DNA of 64,000 bases. Origin: Trichobilharzia szidati (taxonomy: Eukaryota > Platyhelminthes > Trematoda > Strigeidida > Schistosomatidae). Below are positions 24,018-33,805 of the stretch, piece by piece. Made by a program: the position numbers and the translations under genes. The stretch covers positions 33,143,204 through 33,207,203 of the forward strand of contig OX235273.1 in NCBI GenBank assembly GCA_944472155.2. Reading direction: 5' to 3'. Numbering within the stretch: position 1 is the first letter of the stretch; each line of letters starts with the position of its first letter. The notes beneath the pieces were generated by a model. The model was given only the letters and a program-made list of their open reading frames with translations, was not told where the DNA came from and made no database searches.

Positions 24018-24414
24018 TCTATAACCTGACCGATAGCTGCTACCTTGATGTGGTGGTCGGGCTTGCATATCGCAGTGACCCAACGAGCTACACTGGCTAA
24101 AACTTATGTTCCTGTAGGTCCTACAATGCCAGAAAAGTTGTTTGGATAGCGGTTAGACAAAAAGCAGCTATCCAATCAAATACTATGACTCAAACAAACT
24201 CACAAAATATCATACGGATCGGTTGGGGCCCGGATTAACAATGACTACGCTTCCTGCTGCTATGTCACAGGGCAGAAGTGATATATATGCTACTGAGACA
24301 CACCAAACAAGAGAGAACAAACAAAAACAGGCTGCGTGACACCGGCCACAAGCAGTTGTCCCCTGGCCTCTGCGGTCACGCAACACTAACCTTTTCTCTC
24401 TCCCGTTCTCAGAC

Positions 24415-25313
24415 GTGAGGCTAGCAACCCCACCCTGTAAACAAACCTGCTACAGAAACTTCATCACGACGAATCTCCTTGCGCCAAAAGAAAAAGTCTG
24501 TGTGGGGACATGGAATGTCCGCACCATGTACGAGATTGGCAAAGCTGCCAAGATCGCAAACGAAATGAAAAGATATGGAATTCAAGTACTTGGGATATAA
24601 AAAAGGCAGATGGAACGGGAATGGACTCACCAAATTGTCAACGGGAAAGTTAGTGATTTACTCCGGTCACCCAGAAGACAACCACATGCACACCGAGGGC
24701 GTGGCTATCATGATGTCACCAACGTCAACGAAGGCCCTCATGCAATGGGAGGTGATCTCGCTCAGGATAATGACCACCAGATTCAACTCCGAAGGAAGGA
24801 AAGTGTCAGTCATACAATGCTATGCACCGACAAACAACGCAGACTTCGAAAAGAAAGAAGAATTCTACAGACAACTACAGGCGACAATGGACAACACTCC
24901 AGTTGGTGACATTAAAATACTAATGGGAGACATGAACGCCAAACTGGGACCAAACAACACAGGAAGGGAACTCATCATGGGTAGAGAAGCTCTCAGAGAA
25001 ATGAATGAAAATGGAGAACTCTTCTCCGACTTCTGTGCCTTCATTAAACTAGTGATTGGTGGCAGCGTATATAAACACAAGGATATCCACAAGGCTACAT
25101 GGGTGTCACCAGATGGGCGAACCAAAATCCAAATTGACTTCATCTCAATGTTGCTCAAGGAAGTGGAAGCGCAGTCTACTGGATACAAAAGTAAGAAGAG
25201 GAGCAGACGTTGGCTCAGACCACTACCTCGTACAAGGGACAATCCAAATCAAATTGAAAGCTTTCAGAGAAGCAGGAGCTGCAGATAGACCACAAGCCAA
25301 GTTCAACACTTAA
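24415..25313 (+). pseudogene. RTE copy 2: AP-type endonuclease in three frames
   Basis: Frame 1 gives CVGTWNVRTMYEIGKAAK with the metal-site Asn. A frameshift near 24590 loses the catalytic-Glu motif. Frame 2 continues with IYSGHPEDNHMHTEGVAI, the IQCYAPTN strand, LMGDMNAKLG and NENGELFSDFCAF. Frame 3 then supplies GADVGSDHYLVQGT with the Asp-His pair. All blocks are in the right order, so this is one gene with two frameshifts. The intact TWNVRT here shows what the amber codon in copy 1 replaced. Confidence 0.88.
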
Positions 25314-25770
25314 AAACTGGAGGACCAGGACACAAAGGAAATCTTAACTGCAAGAATAAAGGACAAAGTCGAGACACAAATCAACACTAGCGAAGAAGTC
25401 AGCGTCGAAGAGCACTGAAACAACATGAAAACAGTGTGGAGTCAAACCTGCACGGAAGTTCTAGGCAGAAAGAAAAGACAGGACAAAAAGTGGCTCACTA
25501 CGAACACTTAGAGAGTGATAGAAGAGAGAGGGATGGTGAAACAAAATATTCTCCAGTGCACCGACGAGCAACAAAAACAGGAGTTGAATGCAAGCTACAA
25601 GACACTGAACAAAAGAGTAAAGAAGAGTATCAGTGAAGACAAAAGAAAATATTATGAGGCCACGGCAAGTGAAGCAGAGCGAGCTGCAGGCGAAGGAGAC
25701 CTCGCAACACTCTACCAAACAACTAGGTACCTATCGGGCAGCAGGATCAGACGGAATCCCAGCATAAGCA
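25314..25770 (+). pseudogene. RTE copy 2: linker with internal deletion
   Basis: The frame at 25515-25781 gives EERGMVKQNILQ... YQTTRYLSG, equivalent to EERRMVKEKMIQ... YQITKSLSGKR in copies 1 and 3. Directly after LSG the sequence jumps to GSDGIP, the start of the RT domain. Copy 3 has about 200 bp between these points (32120-32350), including a KQWADHFKGLLN block, so a deletion of that size joined linker to RT near 25740. Confidence 0.75.
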
Positions 25771-26710
25771 TTGGAAATTAAACCGGAGACAACAGCGGAC
25801 TTGGTGACGCCATCACTAAAGAAGGTGTGGAAAGAAGGTAAAGTACCCGAGGATTGGAAGAAAGGATACTTATTCAAACTACCAATGAAAGGAGACTTAA
25901 GTCAATGCAAGAACTGGCGCGGAATTATGCTCCTGTCCATCCCAAGCAAAGTACTAAGCTGCATCATCCTGGAGTGAATCAAACATGCCCTGGATGAAAA
26001 ACTTTTACCGGAACAGCCTGGATTCAGGAGAAACAAGTCATGCATTGATCAGATCGCCACATTACGGATCATCATTGAACAAAGCTTGGAGTGGCAGTTA
26101 CCTCTCTATCTCAACTTCATCGACTTTGAAAAGGCATTCGACAGCGTCGATCGAGAGGTGATTTGGCAACTACTTCGCTACTACGGGGTGCCACCGACAA
26201 TTATACATCTCATCCAACAGTTGTACGACAATGCTGCATATCAAGTAATGCACAACGGGAAACTTACGGAATTCTTCGAAGTAAAGACGGGAGTAAGACA
26301 AGGTTGTCTACTATTGCCAATGATTTTCCTGATTGCGGTAGACTGGATAATGCGACAGAGGGAGAGCGGGTAGTGAGGAAACAGGCATAAAATGGACACA
26401 CACAAAACACTTGGAGGATGTGGACTTCGCCCGTGATGATATTTGTCTGATTTCACACAAACTGGTAGATACGCAAGTGAAAAGCAACAAGTTGGCAGAA
26501 GAAGCATCAAAGATAGGACCTCAGGTGAACATAGAGAAAACAGAGGTAATGAAGATTTATGGACAAGAACAACAACAACAGACAACAATCAGCATAAATC
26601 GAAGGAACCTGAAAGTAAAATCCTCCTTTACCTACCTACCTAACTGGGAAGCATCGTCTCAACTACAGGTGGAACTGACAAGGATATTAAAAAAAGAATC
26701 GGGAAAGTAA
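25771..26710 (+). pseudogene. RTE copy 2: reverse transcriptase
   Basis: Frame 1 is open from 25771 to 26373 apart from one TGA at 25975-25977, where the family has Arg. Motifs: KNWRGIMLLSIPSKVLS, PGFRRNKSCIDQIATLR, motif A FEKAFDSVDREVI with the catalytic Asp, and motif B GVRQGCLLLP. After a frameshift near 26380, frame 2 gives motif C as FARDDICLIS: a CGT codon is inserted between the Ala and the Asp pair of the usual FADD (compare FADDICLIS at 53.2 kb). It ends with NIEKTEVMKI. Dead. Confidence 0.9.
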
Positions 26711-27213
26711 GACAAGCTTTCATTACTCTCAAGTCTGTGTGGAGGTCAACAGCACTCAGTATCAAAAATAAGATCCGGATTTTCAACTCCAATGTGAAGT
26801 CAGTGCTACTTTATGGATCAGAGACTTGGCGCGTCATAAAGAGCATCTCAAACAAACTACAGACCTTCATTAACAGTTGCCTTCGCACAATACTCAAGAT
26901 CAGATGGACGGCCAGAAAAGATCAGCAACAGAGATCTCTGGCAATGAGCGAACCAAACAGGAACAAATTGCGAAATGCAGATGGATTGGCCATAATCTGA
27001 GGAAAACATCAAGTGAAATTACTAGAAAAGAATTTCAGGGGAAGCCGAAAGCGAACGGGCGAGTTGGTCGCCAGTGTGAGGGTGACTTGGAGTAGATCAT
27101 GTGATCAGGAGATGAAAACGTATGGGCAGATTTGGAGCCGGGTAAAGACTCCAGAAGACAACCGAACGAAATGGAGACGCACGGGTGCAGCCCTATGTTC
27201 CTTTAGGAATTAA
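26711..27213 (+). pseudogene. RTE copy 2: C-terminal region
   Basis: Frame 1 (26737-27000) gives WRSTALSIKNKIRIFNSNVK, then VLLYGSETWRV and LRTILKIRW. It breaks at a stop near 27000 and resumes at 27013-27213 with a VASVRVTWSRSCDQEMK block. Together these match the post-RT region of the other copies. Its end is only about 10 bp from the element end. Confidence 0.85.
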
Positions 27214-27222
27214 AGCAAAATA

Positions 27223-27565
27223 TATGCAGTCACACACAACCATACAATAGGATGGGATAGGATGACAGTTTTAAAATCTGATGTCACAGGATATAGGGAG
27301 AGATTGATAACAGAAGCTTTGTTTATCGAATCAACTGCAAATACATGCAATAGGAATGATTCATCACCTGTCCCAGATATCTGGAAAATTCTACTACCCC
27401 TACGAGAAATAGGAGAAAACAAAGAAAGCTATAAAACTCAAGTGTCAAAGTCGTGTGATCACAATTGATATGATTATGAACAATGAATCTTGTTCGAAAC
27501 GTCATCCAGTAAATAACACTGTTTCACTGTGTGATATACCTAATAAACAAACTAACATGGAATTA
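27223..27565 (+). pseudogene. PLE (lineage III): GIY-YIG C-terminus and terminal sequence
   Basis: The frame at 27262-27468 carries ERLITEALFIESTANTCNRN and a DIWKILLPL... CDHN end. The same end occurs at 48997-49209 (-) and, degraded, at 58.87-59.0 kb. The non-coding tail cgaaacgtcatccag... aacactgtttcactg follows, ending ccacagtgctcaagttt near 27590. In longer copies this is the end of a GIY-YIG module. The 5' part is cut by RTE copy 2. Confidence 0.8.
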
Positions 27566-27589
27566 CTTACTTCCACAGTGCTCAAGTTT

Positions 27590-27785
27590 TACACATATAC
27601 AATGGTAATTATTGAATTATTTCAATATTGTCAAAATCAATTTTGTGACCTGATTTTATAGCATGTAGACCTATGGCTGATGATTTTTCAAGTTTTTCTA
27701 GTTCAATTGGATTTCTCGATGGTTGAACAGATGCTCTACGGTGTTCATTTCTTCTGATATCGAAGAAATGAATATCTGTACTGCT
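27590..27785 (-). pseudogene. PLE (lineage I): GIY-YIG fragment, minus strand
   Basis: A nucleotide match to 45165-45320, the minus-strand GIY-YIG end of PLE copy B: tcaatattgtcaaaatcaattttgtgacctgatt, then tttttcaagtt, then gttcaattggatttc and gtgttcatttcttc. It is truncated at both ends and runs directly into an RTE fragment at about 27790. Confidence 0.75.
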
Positions 27786-27789
27786 TTTC

Positions 27790-27915
27790 CAATCCTTCTA
27801 GGCTTTTGACATTTACATCTGTTTCACCTCCTGTAGTTGAGACTTTGCTACCTAGGTAACCAAAAGAGGTAAGTTCTTCATAGTTCTCTCGTTGATGGTG
27901 ACTAGTAATTGCTGT
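27790..27915 (-). mobile_element. RTE fragment (post-RT region), minus strand
   Basis: The reverse complement gives agaactatgaagaactt... ctacctaggtagcaaagtctcaactacaggagg, the LGSKVSTTGG-type block found just after the RT in other copies. Only about 125 bp survive. Confidence 0.6.
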
Positions 27916-28039
27916 CGCAAATTCAATTAATATCTGAGCTCACAGAAACTAATGTTGGCATTTCATAAGACATATCGGTCATTGAGACTGCAAGAAAATA
28001 TGTGATGAATATTTTTGTACAGGCCCTCTGAAATAGTAT

Positions 28040-28150
28040 GTTCTGAACAGGCTGAAGTTCGTATTACTGTCATCTGAATAACTATGAAGTGAATTGAACC
28101 AACGGCCTTCAGATAACTGGTTCGTATGCCTAACTACTGAACTGCGAATG
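28040..28150 (-). mobile_element. tRNA-derived SINE fragment, minus strand
   Basis: On the minus strand: gcagttcagtagttagg (A-box-like), gcatacgaaccagttatctgaaggcc, ttggttcaattc (B-box-like), then cagatgacagtaatacgaac. The arrangement is that of the hammerhead SINE (compare 15.5 kb), with a strongly decayed core (cagatga for ctgatga). The 60-codon plus-strand frame here is its shadow. Confidence 0.5.
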
Positions 28151-28154
28151 ACAT

Positions 28155-29075
28155 ATGGACCGTATGAAATTTATGCCACAAAATACAAACTACTCATAAG
28201 TAGTATGCCTAATAAGGATCATCAAATTTGTATTGTCTCAAGGTCTGAAAAAATTATTGTCGTTGGACATGGCTAGGATTAAACTTCTCGAAGGGAAATT
28301 AAAGAGAATGGATGTCAATCGAGTATTTTTAAACCATTAAATGAAATGAGTTAACGGTGGCTGAGTTCACGGATCTTATTGACTACCTTCAACGTTTTTC
28401 TGATAATGATATTTTTTAAGTGAGGTAGGCTGTAAATTGATCAATGATTGGTTATAAGTTTAATTTATCTATTTGACAGTATACGATGATAACAGTTGTT
28501 ATTTTCTCGTTTGTTACCAGTCTCATAAGCTGCCAAAAAAGAAAGTTTTGTAATGCTATGAATATTGTCACATAATTATGTTGCAAAACGTAAGATAATT
28601 CAATTAGATCGAATTATCCAGATATCATGCTAAGGAGGGAAACTCAGGAATCAAGATCAGTTTCAGAATTTTGATGAAGCTCAGTGATGTCAACAGAGAT
28701 GTTCACAAAGACAGAAATGTCCCTCTGGAAGGTGCAAATCCAGTGGTTTGTCAAAAGTTACGACATTTGTTTGCTAGTAGGTGATCTCAACTTGTTGAGG
28801 AATATATTTTTCAATCCCTGATTAGTTCAGTGTGCAACTAAAATACTGCTAGTGCATAAAAATTGAAGTTAGTCAACACTGAGAGAATCATCACCAAACG
28901 GGCACAAAACACACAATTATAGCATAGCAGTTTATGTGAAATTCAAGTATTTTTTATTTAAGTATTTTTATGGTGACTAGCAGTAGCATCAAGGATGCTC
29001 ATTTCATTGTCAGGTGGATGTACTTCCATTTCCACTGAAGGAAGGTGTTGCCTGCACGCATCGTTTCATGAGCCA
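28155..29075. other. No recognisable gene
   Basis: No coding frame or repeat was recognised between the two SINE-like elements. Confidence 0.5.
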
Positions 29076-29079
29076 CGTC

Positions 29080-29200
29080 ACTAGTTCAAGTGTCAGTGAG
29101 AACACCATCATTCAACGGGATTGTAGGTATATCCAGTAGACACGTCCCAAATAGGACGAAATGTGTGTTTTAGATCCCACCCAATTCTAGTCTCCTTCAA
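29080..29200 (+). mobile_element. Smalpha-type element fragment with hammerhead
   Basis: Contains a complete stem II, gtcc-caaata-ggac (29144-29157), followed by gaaat, with a helix I pair atccag / ttagat flanking it. This loop and stem match my memory of the schistosome Smalpha hammerhead. No clear tRNA-like boxes are visible immediately upstream, so the ends are uncertain. Confidence 0.65.
29130..29177 (+). ncRNA. Decayed Smalpha hammerhead ribozyme
   Basis: Stem II GTCC/GGAC with loop CAAATA and the GAAA box (29158-29161) are intact. The CTGATGA core is replaced by TAGACAC, losing the invariant G8 and A9 equivalents, so it should not self-cleave. Helix I retains about four of six pairs. 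Confidence 0.7.
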
Positions 29201-29204
29201 TCAA

Positions 29205-30175
29205 AGCAATACCTTGGTAATTTTCGGTTGTCCTTGATAAGTCCGTACTCCAAGCTGACATATCAACGGAGACGGAGCATTTGGCCCCAAAATAATCAAT
29301 GAAAGACAAATAAGTGTTGTTGTAGTTAACTAACTGAATGAAGCTTGTCTCACTTCATGGTATCTCCAACCGCATCCACCAATTTACACATGCGTTTCAA
29401 AGTGAATTTATTGGAAACACATATAGACAGAGGTTATTTTCTGCATTTACAAACACATCAAAGAATCGGAGAGTAAACATTTTACAGACACTTAATAGTA
29501 CTATCACCCATGATTTACTGAACACTGATGGAGTATAAAATAATCGACAAGGAAACGAAATCCGGTTTGCTGTGTATTGGTGAGACTGTTGCTAACAACC
29601 TATTGAAATCAGATCCATGTATGCGGAAAGAGACTGTGTTGAACCTTCAACTGTTTCGGTGATTAAAATTACTCAACAAGGTTGAATGGTTTTTACTACG
29701 TCACACACTCTTCTTTACTTTCTATTCCTCTTAGTTAATTTTATTGTTTTTAACCGGACACTACTCAGTTTATTCGGTTCGCTAATTCTTCAGTTACTTA
29801 ACTTTCATCGATGTACTTATCGGAGATTGAACTTTGTTTCTGTCCAGAATGTGGGACTCTGCATTTTACAGTAATATTCGTTTAATGACTCTGTAAATGG
29901 TTAACCTCCTTAACTCTGAACAATCCACATCATTATAGATCTAAGTTAGTTGTATTTCTCAGCAGTTACTCATTGCCAAGTCAACAAAAGTATGCTCAAA
30001 ACATTTTGCAATTAATATTTTCGTATTATTCAGACTTCAGACAGTTGAAAAGAATCCACTGAATAATAAGGGTGAGATTATATAGTCCCGATGCATGCTG
30101 TCTCCCAGATTTTTATTGATATGAACTAAGAAGTCTGTGTAGATTATAACGAAAGAATAAAAACTATCCCTTTAA
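29205..30175. other. No recognisable gene
   Basis: Open frames at 29338-29538 and 29686-29874 lack motifs. Nothing further could be assigned before the RTE fragment at 30.18 kb. Confidence 0.5.
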
Positions 30176-30177
30176 GG

Positions 30178-31168
30178 TACGAGAGTAAGGCAACTGGCTG
30201 ACTATTATTGCCGATCATACTTTTAATTGTGGTGAACTGGATTATGCATCAGACTGTGCGTTTGGAGTGTGAAGACAGGAATACGTCGGACCGACCGATA
30301 AGAAAACTGTAGAAGATCTGGATTTCATAGATGATATATGCCTTATGTCACACATACTCGAAAAATTGCAGGCGAAAACCAAGAAACTGCAGGAGAGGCT
30401 GGCGACGACGACAGGAATCCAGGTGGACATAGAGAGGACGGAGGTGATGAAGATAAACACCACCACCACTAACAATAACAAACAACATCAATGGAAAAAA
30501 TTTAACAGATGTTACCTCCTTCACTTATATAGGAAGCTAGCATCATTACAGTCACAGCCGGAACGGATGAAGATATCAAAGTCAATATCGGAAAAGCAAG
30601 ATAAGCCTCTGTCAACCTGAAACCAGTTTGGAAGTCTTTTGCACTCCACCTCAGCATAAAGAACAAGATTTGGATTTTCAGCACAAATGTGAAGTCAGTC
30701 AATTCTTCTATACGGGTTATAAACTTGCATTGCGCGCCACAAAAACATTTCCAACAGGATGTTGCAGACGTTTGTCAACTACTGCCTTCGCCGGCTCCAC
30801 AAAATGGCCAGTAGGCCTGAAAGAATTAGTACCAAGGAACTCTGCAGTGAAACGGACCAACGAAAAGCCGATAGCTCGACAAATGTGTAGGAGAGAATGG
30901 AGATGAATGGATAGTCCACACGCTACTTAGGAGGCTGTCAAATGACACCATGGACTATGCAGGCTATCGCTTGAGTGGAATCTGAATGGAAAGCGACGAC
31001 TGGGTCATCATTGTGAGGGAGACATGGATGAGATCTTGTGGTGAGGAGAAGATGGGCGATACTGAACAACCATATACCCACCTGAAGAGAACAGGAGAGG
31101 ATGAAGCAAGATGGAAATCTGTTGTTGAAACCCTATGTTCCACTCAGAACTCAGGGGAATGATGATAA
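30178..31168 (+). mobile_element. RTE copy 6, 5'-truncated and old
   Basis: Begins inside RT motif B (gagtaaggcaactggctg for GVRQ-GCL) and runs through motif C as a frame-broken DFIDDICLMS-type stretch near 30330. It then shows LEKLQAKTKKLQERL (30345-30450), the DEDIKVNIGKA-type block and the WMRSCG block near 31025. It ends ccactcagaactcaggggaatgatgataataata. Multiple stops and frameshifts; clearly older than copies 1, 3 and 4. Confidence 0.85.
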
Positions 31169-31261
31169 TAATAAAGCTCTGCAAAGTGGTAAATGTTAGA
31201 AATTTAAATTCCTTAAATTTATTCGTGAAATCTTTAGGTTGAATTGATGAATGATAATGTC

Positions 31262-31373
31262 TCTCTGACTAGAGCACCGGGCGAGGCAGCATTGGATATC
31301 TGAAGGGGCTTAAGTTCCTTGGAGATCACAGACGCGACCGGCTGACTAGTGCCAAAAAGCACGAAATCTAGGT
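31262..31373 (+). mobile_element. tRNA-derived SINE 3' part, 'TAGCTCAGTGG' family
   Basis: gactagagcaccgggcgaggc, ggggcttaagttccttgg, gacgcgaccggctgactag and gcacgaaatctagg match the body of the SINE at 47455-47640 in order. The A box is missing. It ends exactly where the RTE copy 3 fold-back begins. Confidence 0.55.
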
Positions 31374-31497
31374 TTGTGTTTGAACACACTGTCACCAATC
31401 ACCAAATCATTGAAGGCGCAGAAGTCAATCGTCAACTCTTCTCAGACTTCTGCGCATTCAATGATTTGGTGATTGGTGAGAGTGTGTTCAAACACAA
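31374..31497. repeat. 52-bp inverted repeat at the 5' end of RTE copy 3
   Basis: Arms 31374-31425 and 31446-31497 (52 bp each, loop 20 bp) are nearly perfect reverse complements. The right arm is the RTE endonuclease segment encoding SDFCAFNDLVIG..VFKHK; the left arm is the same sequence inverted. This is a 5' fold-back formed during insertion of a 5'-truncated copy. Confidence 0.85.
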
Positions 31498-31966
31498 GGA
31501 TGTACACAAGGCGACATGGATTTCACCAGATGGACACACCAAAAACCAGATAGACTTCATTTCAATCTCAAGGAAGTGGAGACGGAGCCCACTTGACACA
31601 AGATCGAGGAGAGGAGCAGATGTACAAGGGACTTTCAAGGTGAAGCTAAAAGCCTCGAGGATAGCTGAGGATAGACCACAATGCAAGTTCAACACTCGAA
31701 AACTGAAGGACCCAACCACAAAGAACACTTTCACCTCAACTGTCAGAGCAAAGCAGGAAACACTACGTGGCACCACTGAGGAATCATCCATGGAAGACCA
31801 TTGGAACTCTCTGAAGGTGATTTTCAACGAAACGTGTTCAACGGTTTTAGGAAGAAAGAAGAAACAAGACAAGGAATGGCTCTCAACGGACACTTGGAAG
31901 CTAATAGAGGAGAGGAGAATGGTGAAAGAGAAAATGATTCAATGCAAAGATGGACAAGAGAAATAG
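31430..31966 (+). pseudogene. RTE copy 3: endonuclease C-terminal part and linker
   Basis: In frame: FSDFCAFNDLVIGESVFKHK, then the DFISISRKWRRSPLDTRSRR block and GADVQGTFKVK, where a GSDHSLV-equivalent is missing (a 15-bp in-frame deletion that removes the catalytic Asp-His pair). It continues to an LGRKKKQDKEWL linker. The open frame begins further upstream at 31349, but that N-terminus is read from the inverted arm and is artificial. Confidence 0.85.
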
Positions 31967-32002
31967 ACGCTGAGCTCAACTTACACAGCACTGGACAAAG
32001 AA

Positions 32003-32440
32003 GTGAAGAAGAGTGCCAGGAACGACAAAAGACAATTCTACAACAACCTGGCCACTGACGCTGAGAAGGCAGCAGGCAAAAGGGACCTGAGGACAGTATA
32101 TCAGATAACCAAGTCTCTATCCGGGAAGAGATCAACACAAGTGAAAACTATAAGAGACAGCCAAGGGAACCCAATTACCAAAGAAGAAAGACAGATTAAA
32201 CAATGGGCGGACCACTTCAAAGGACTCTTGAACCGACCACCACCTACAACCCGTCCAGAAATACCAACAACAGCACGTACACAACTGCAATTTGTCGCCA
32301 ATCCTCCAACGAAAGCTGAAGTCTTGAATGCAATCAAGCTTCTGAAAGCTGGAAAAACAGCTGGACCACATGGAATACCCCCTGTAGCACTGAAATCGGA
32401 CTCAGAGACGACAGCAGATATGCTGAATCCATTATTGTAA
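32003..32440 (+). pseudogene. RTE copy 3: linker to RT fingers
   Basis: Open frame with YQITKSLSGKRSTQVK, then QIKQWADHFKGLLN, AIKLLKAGKTAGPHGIPP, ending ...ADMLNPLL at a stop. This is the piece deleted from copy 2. GPHGIP stands for the usual GPDGIP at the start of the RT fingers. Out-of-frame continuation follows (KVWKEGKVPTDWKKGYL). Confidence 0.85.
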
Positions 32441-32544
32441 AAGGTCTGGAAGGAGGGAAAGGTGCCTACTGACTGGAAGAAAGGTTACCTCATGTAATAC
32501 CAAAGAAATGCGACTTATGACTCTGCAAGAACTGGCGAGGAATC

Positions 32545-32990
32545 ATGCTCCTGTCGACGCCAAGTAAAATCCTGAGTCGCATCATCCTGGAGAGAATAAA
32601 GGATGCACTGGATACAGAACTCCGACCAGAACAAGCCGGATTCAGGAAAGGTAAATCATGTTCTGACCAAATTGCAACTCTACGCATCATCATCGAACAA
32701 AGCATGGAATGGCAATCAAACCTCAACTCGAGTAATACGGCGTACCCCAAATATTCATCAACCTTATTCAACAGCTGTACGACAACGGCACATGTCAAGT
32801 AGTCCACAACGGAAAACTCAGCGAGGCGTTTGGAGTAAACACAGGAGTCAGACAACGGTGCTTATTATCACCAATGATATTCCTAATTGTGGTGGACTGG
32901 ATTATGCGTCAGACAGTGGGAAACGAGAAAACAGGGATATCCTGGACCGACGTGAATAACCTAGAAGACCTGGATTTCCCGGGTGGATGA
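32545..32990 (+). pseudogene. RTE copy 3: RT with motif A deleted
   Basis: LSTPSKILSRIILERI and QAGFRKGKSCSDQI are intact, but after MEWQSNLN about 60 bp present in copy 1 (encoding the FKKAFDSVDREL motif A and its catalytic Asp) are absent, and the frame changes to NTAYPKYSS. Motif B (VRQ-GCLLSP) and motif C remain only in other frames near 32850-33000. Catalytically dead. Confidence 0.85.
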
Positions 32991-32999
32991 TTTATGTTT

Positions 33000-33790
33000 G
33001 ATGGCACACAAAATCGAAGACTTACAAGCGAAAACCGACAAACTGGTCGAAGAAGCAGCAAAGACAGGACTCCAGGTGAACATAGACAAGACGGAGGTTA
33101 TGAAAATAACCAACCAACAACAACAATAGCAGCAACATCCAGCGCCAATCACCATCAACGGGAGGGATTTGAAAGAGGTTACTTCTTTCACTTATCTAGG
33201 GAGCATTGTCTCAACTACAGGAGGAACGGACGAGGATGTCAAATCGAGAATCGGGAAGGCGAGAAACACATTCATCAACCTGAAACCAATCTGGAAATCT
33301 TCGTCACTCAGCATCAACAACAAAATTCGGATTTTCAATACAAACGTCAAGTCAGTCAGTTCTTCTATACGGATCAGAAACTTGGCGGGTCACAAAGAAT
33401 ATTTCCAACAGCCTGTTGCAGACCTTTATCAACAGCTGTCTTCATTCTATACTCAAGATCAGATGACCGGAAAGAATCACCAACAAGAAACTATGGGAAC
33501 AAACGAAACAAGAACCAATCGCTCAACAAATATGCAGGAGAAAGTGGAGATGGATTGGACACTCGCTGAGGAGGCCGCTGGGTGACATCGCGCGTCAGGC
33601 CATGCTCGAGTGGAACTCGAAAGGGAAGCGGGGAGTGAGACGTTCAATGGTGACATGGAGGAGATCGTGTGAAGAGGAGTTGAAACAGTATGGACTAACA
33701 TGGATGCAGGTGAAAAGTACAGCAGAAGACAGAAACAAGTGGAGACGTGCAGTTGAAGCCCTATGTTCCACTAGGAACCCAAGGGAACAA
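33000..33790 (+). pseudogene. RTE copy 3: C-terminal region
   Basis: The frame at 33169-33585 gives KEVTSFTYLGSIVSTTGG, TDEDVKSRIGKARN and SLSINNKIRIFNTNVK, then a shifted SVSSSIRIRNL where LLYGSETW is expected (the same lesion as in copy 1). A second frame (33602-33793) completes VTWRRSCEEELKQYG... ALCSTRNPREQ to the tail. The shared frameshift supports a common source for copies 1 and 3. Confidence 0.85.
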
Positions 33791-33805
33791 TAATAATAAT
33801 ATATA

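Larger units (their letters stand above)
24018..27222 (+). mobile_element. RTE-clade non-LTR retrotransposon, copy 2 (long, internally deleted)
   Basis: Plus-strand copy with a 5' UTR (about 24018-24410, starting near ctgaccgatagctgctacc), endonuclease, shortened linker, RT and C-terminal region, ending cctttaggaattaaagc near 27215. It belongs to a different subfamily from copy 1: it shares EFFEV, IGPQVNIEK and SIN/GRNLK variants with copy 5 (53 kb), and its 5' UTR is unrelated to that of copy 1. The right end abuts PLE sequence. Frame changes near 24600, 25280, 25770, 26380 and 26720 make it inactive. Confidence 0.9.
31426..33805 (+). mobile_element. RTE copy 3, 5'-truncated, copy-1 subfamily
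   Basis: Starts within the endonuclease (about 70% of the way through) and continues through linker, RT and C-terminal region to gaacccaagggaacaataataat near 33800. Very similar to copy 1 (same LSGKRSTQVK, FRKGKSCSDQ and NIDKTEVMK variants). Inactive because of the truncation, several frameshifts and a deletion in the RT. Recent by its similarity to copies 1 and 4. Confidence 0.9.
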
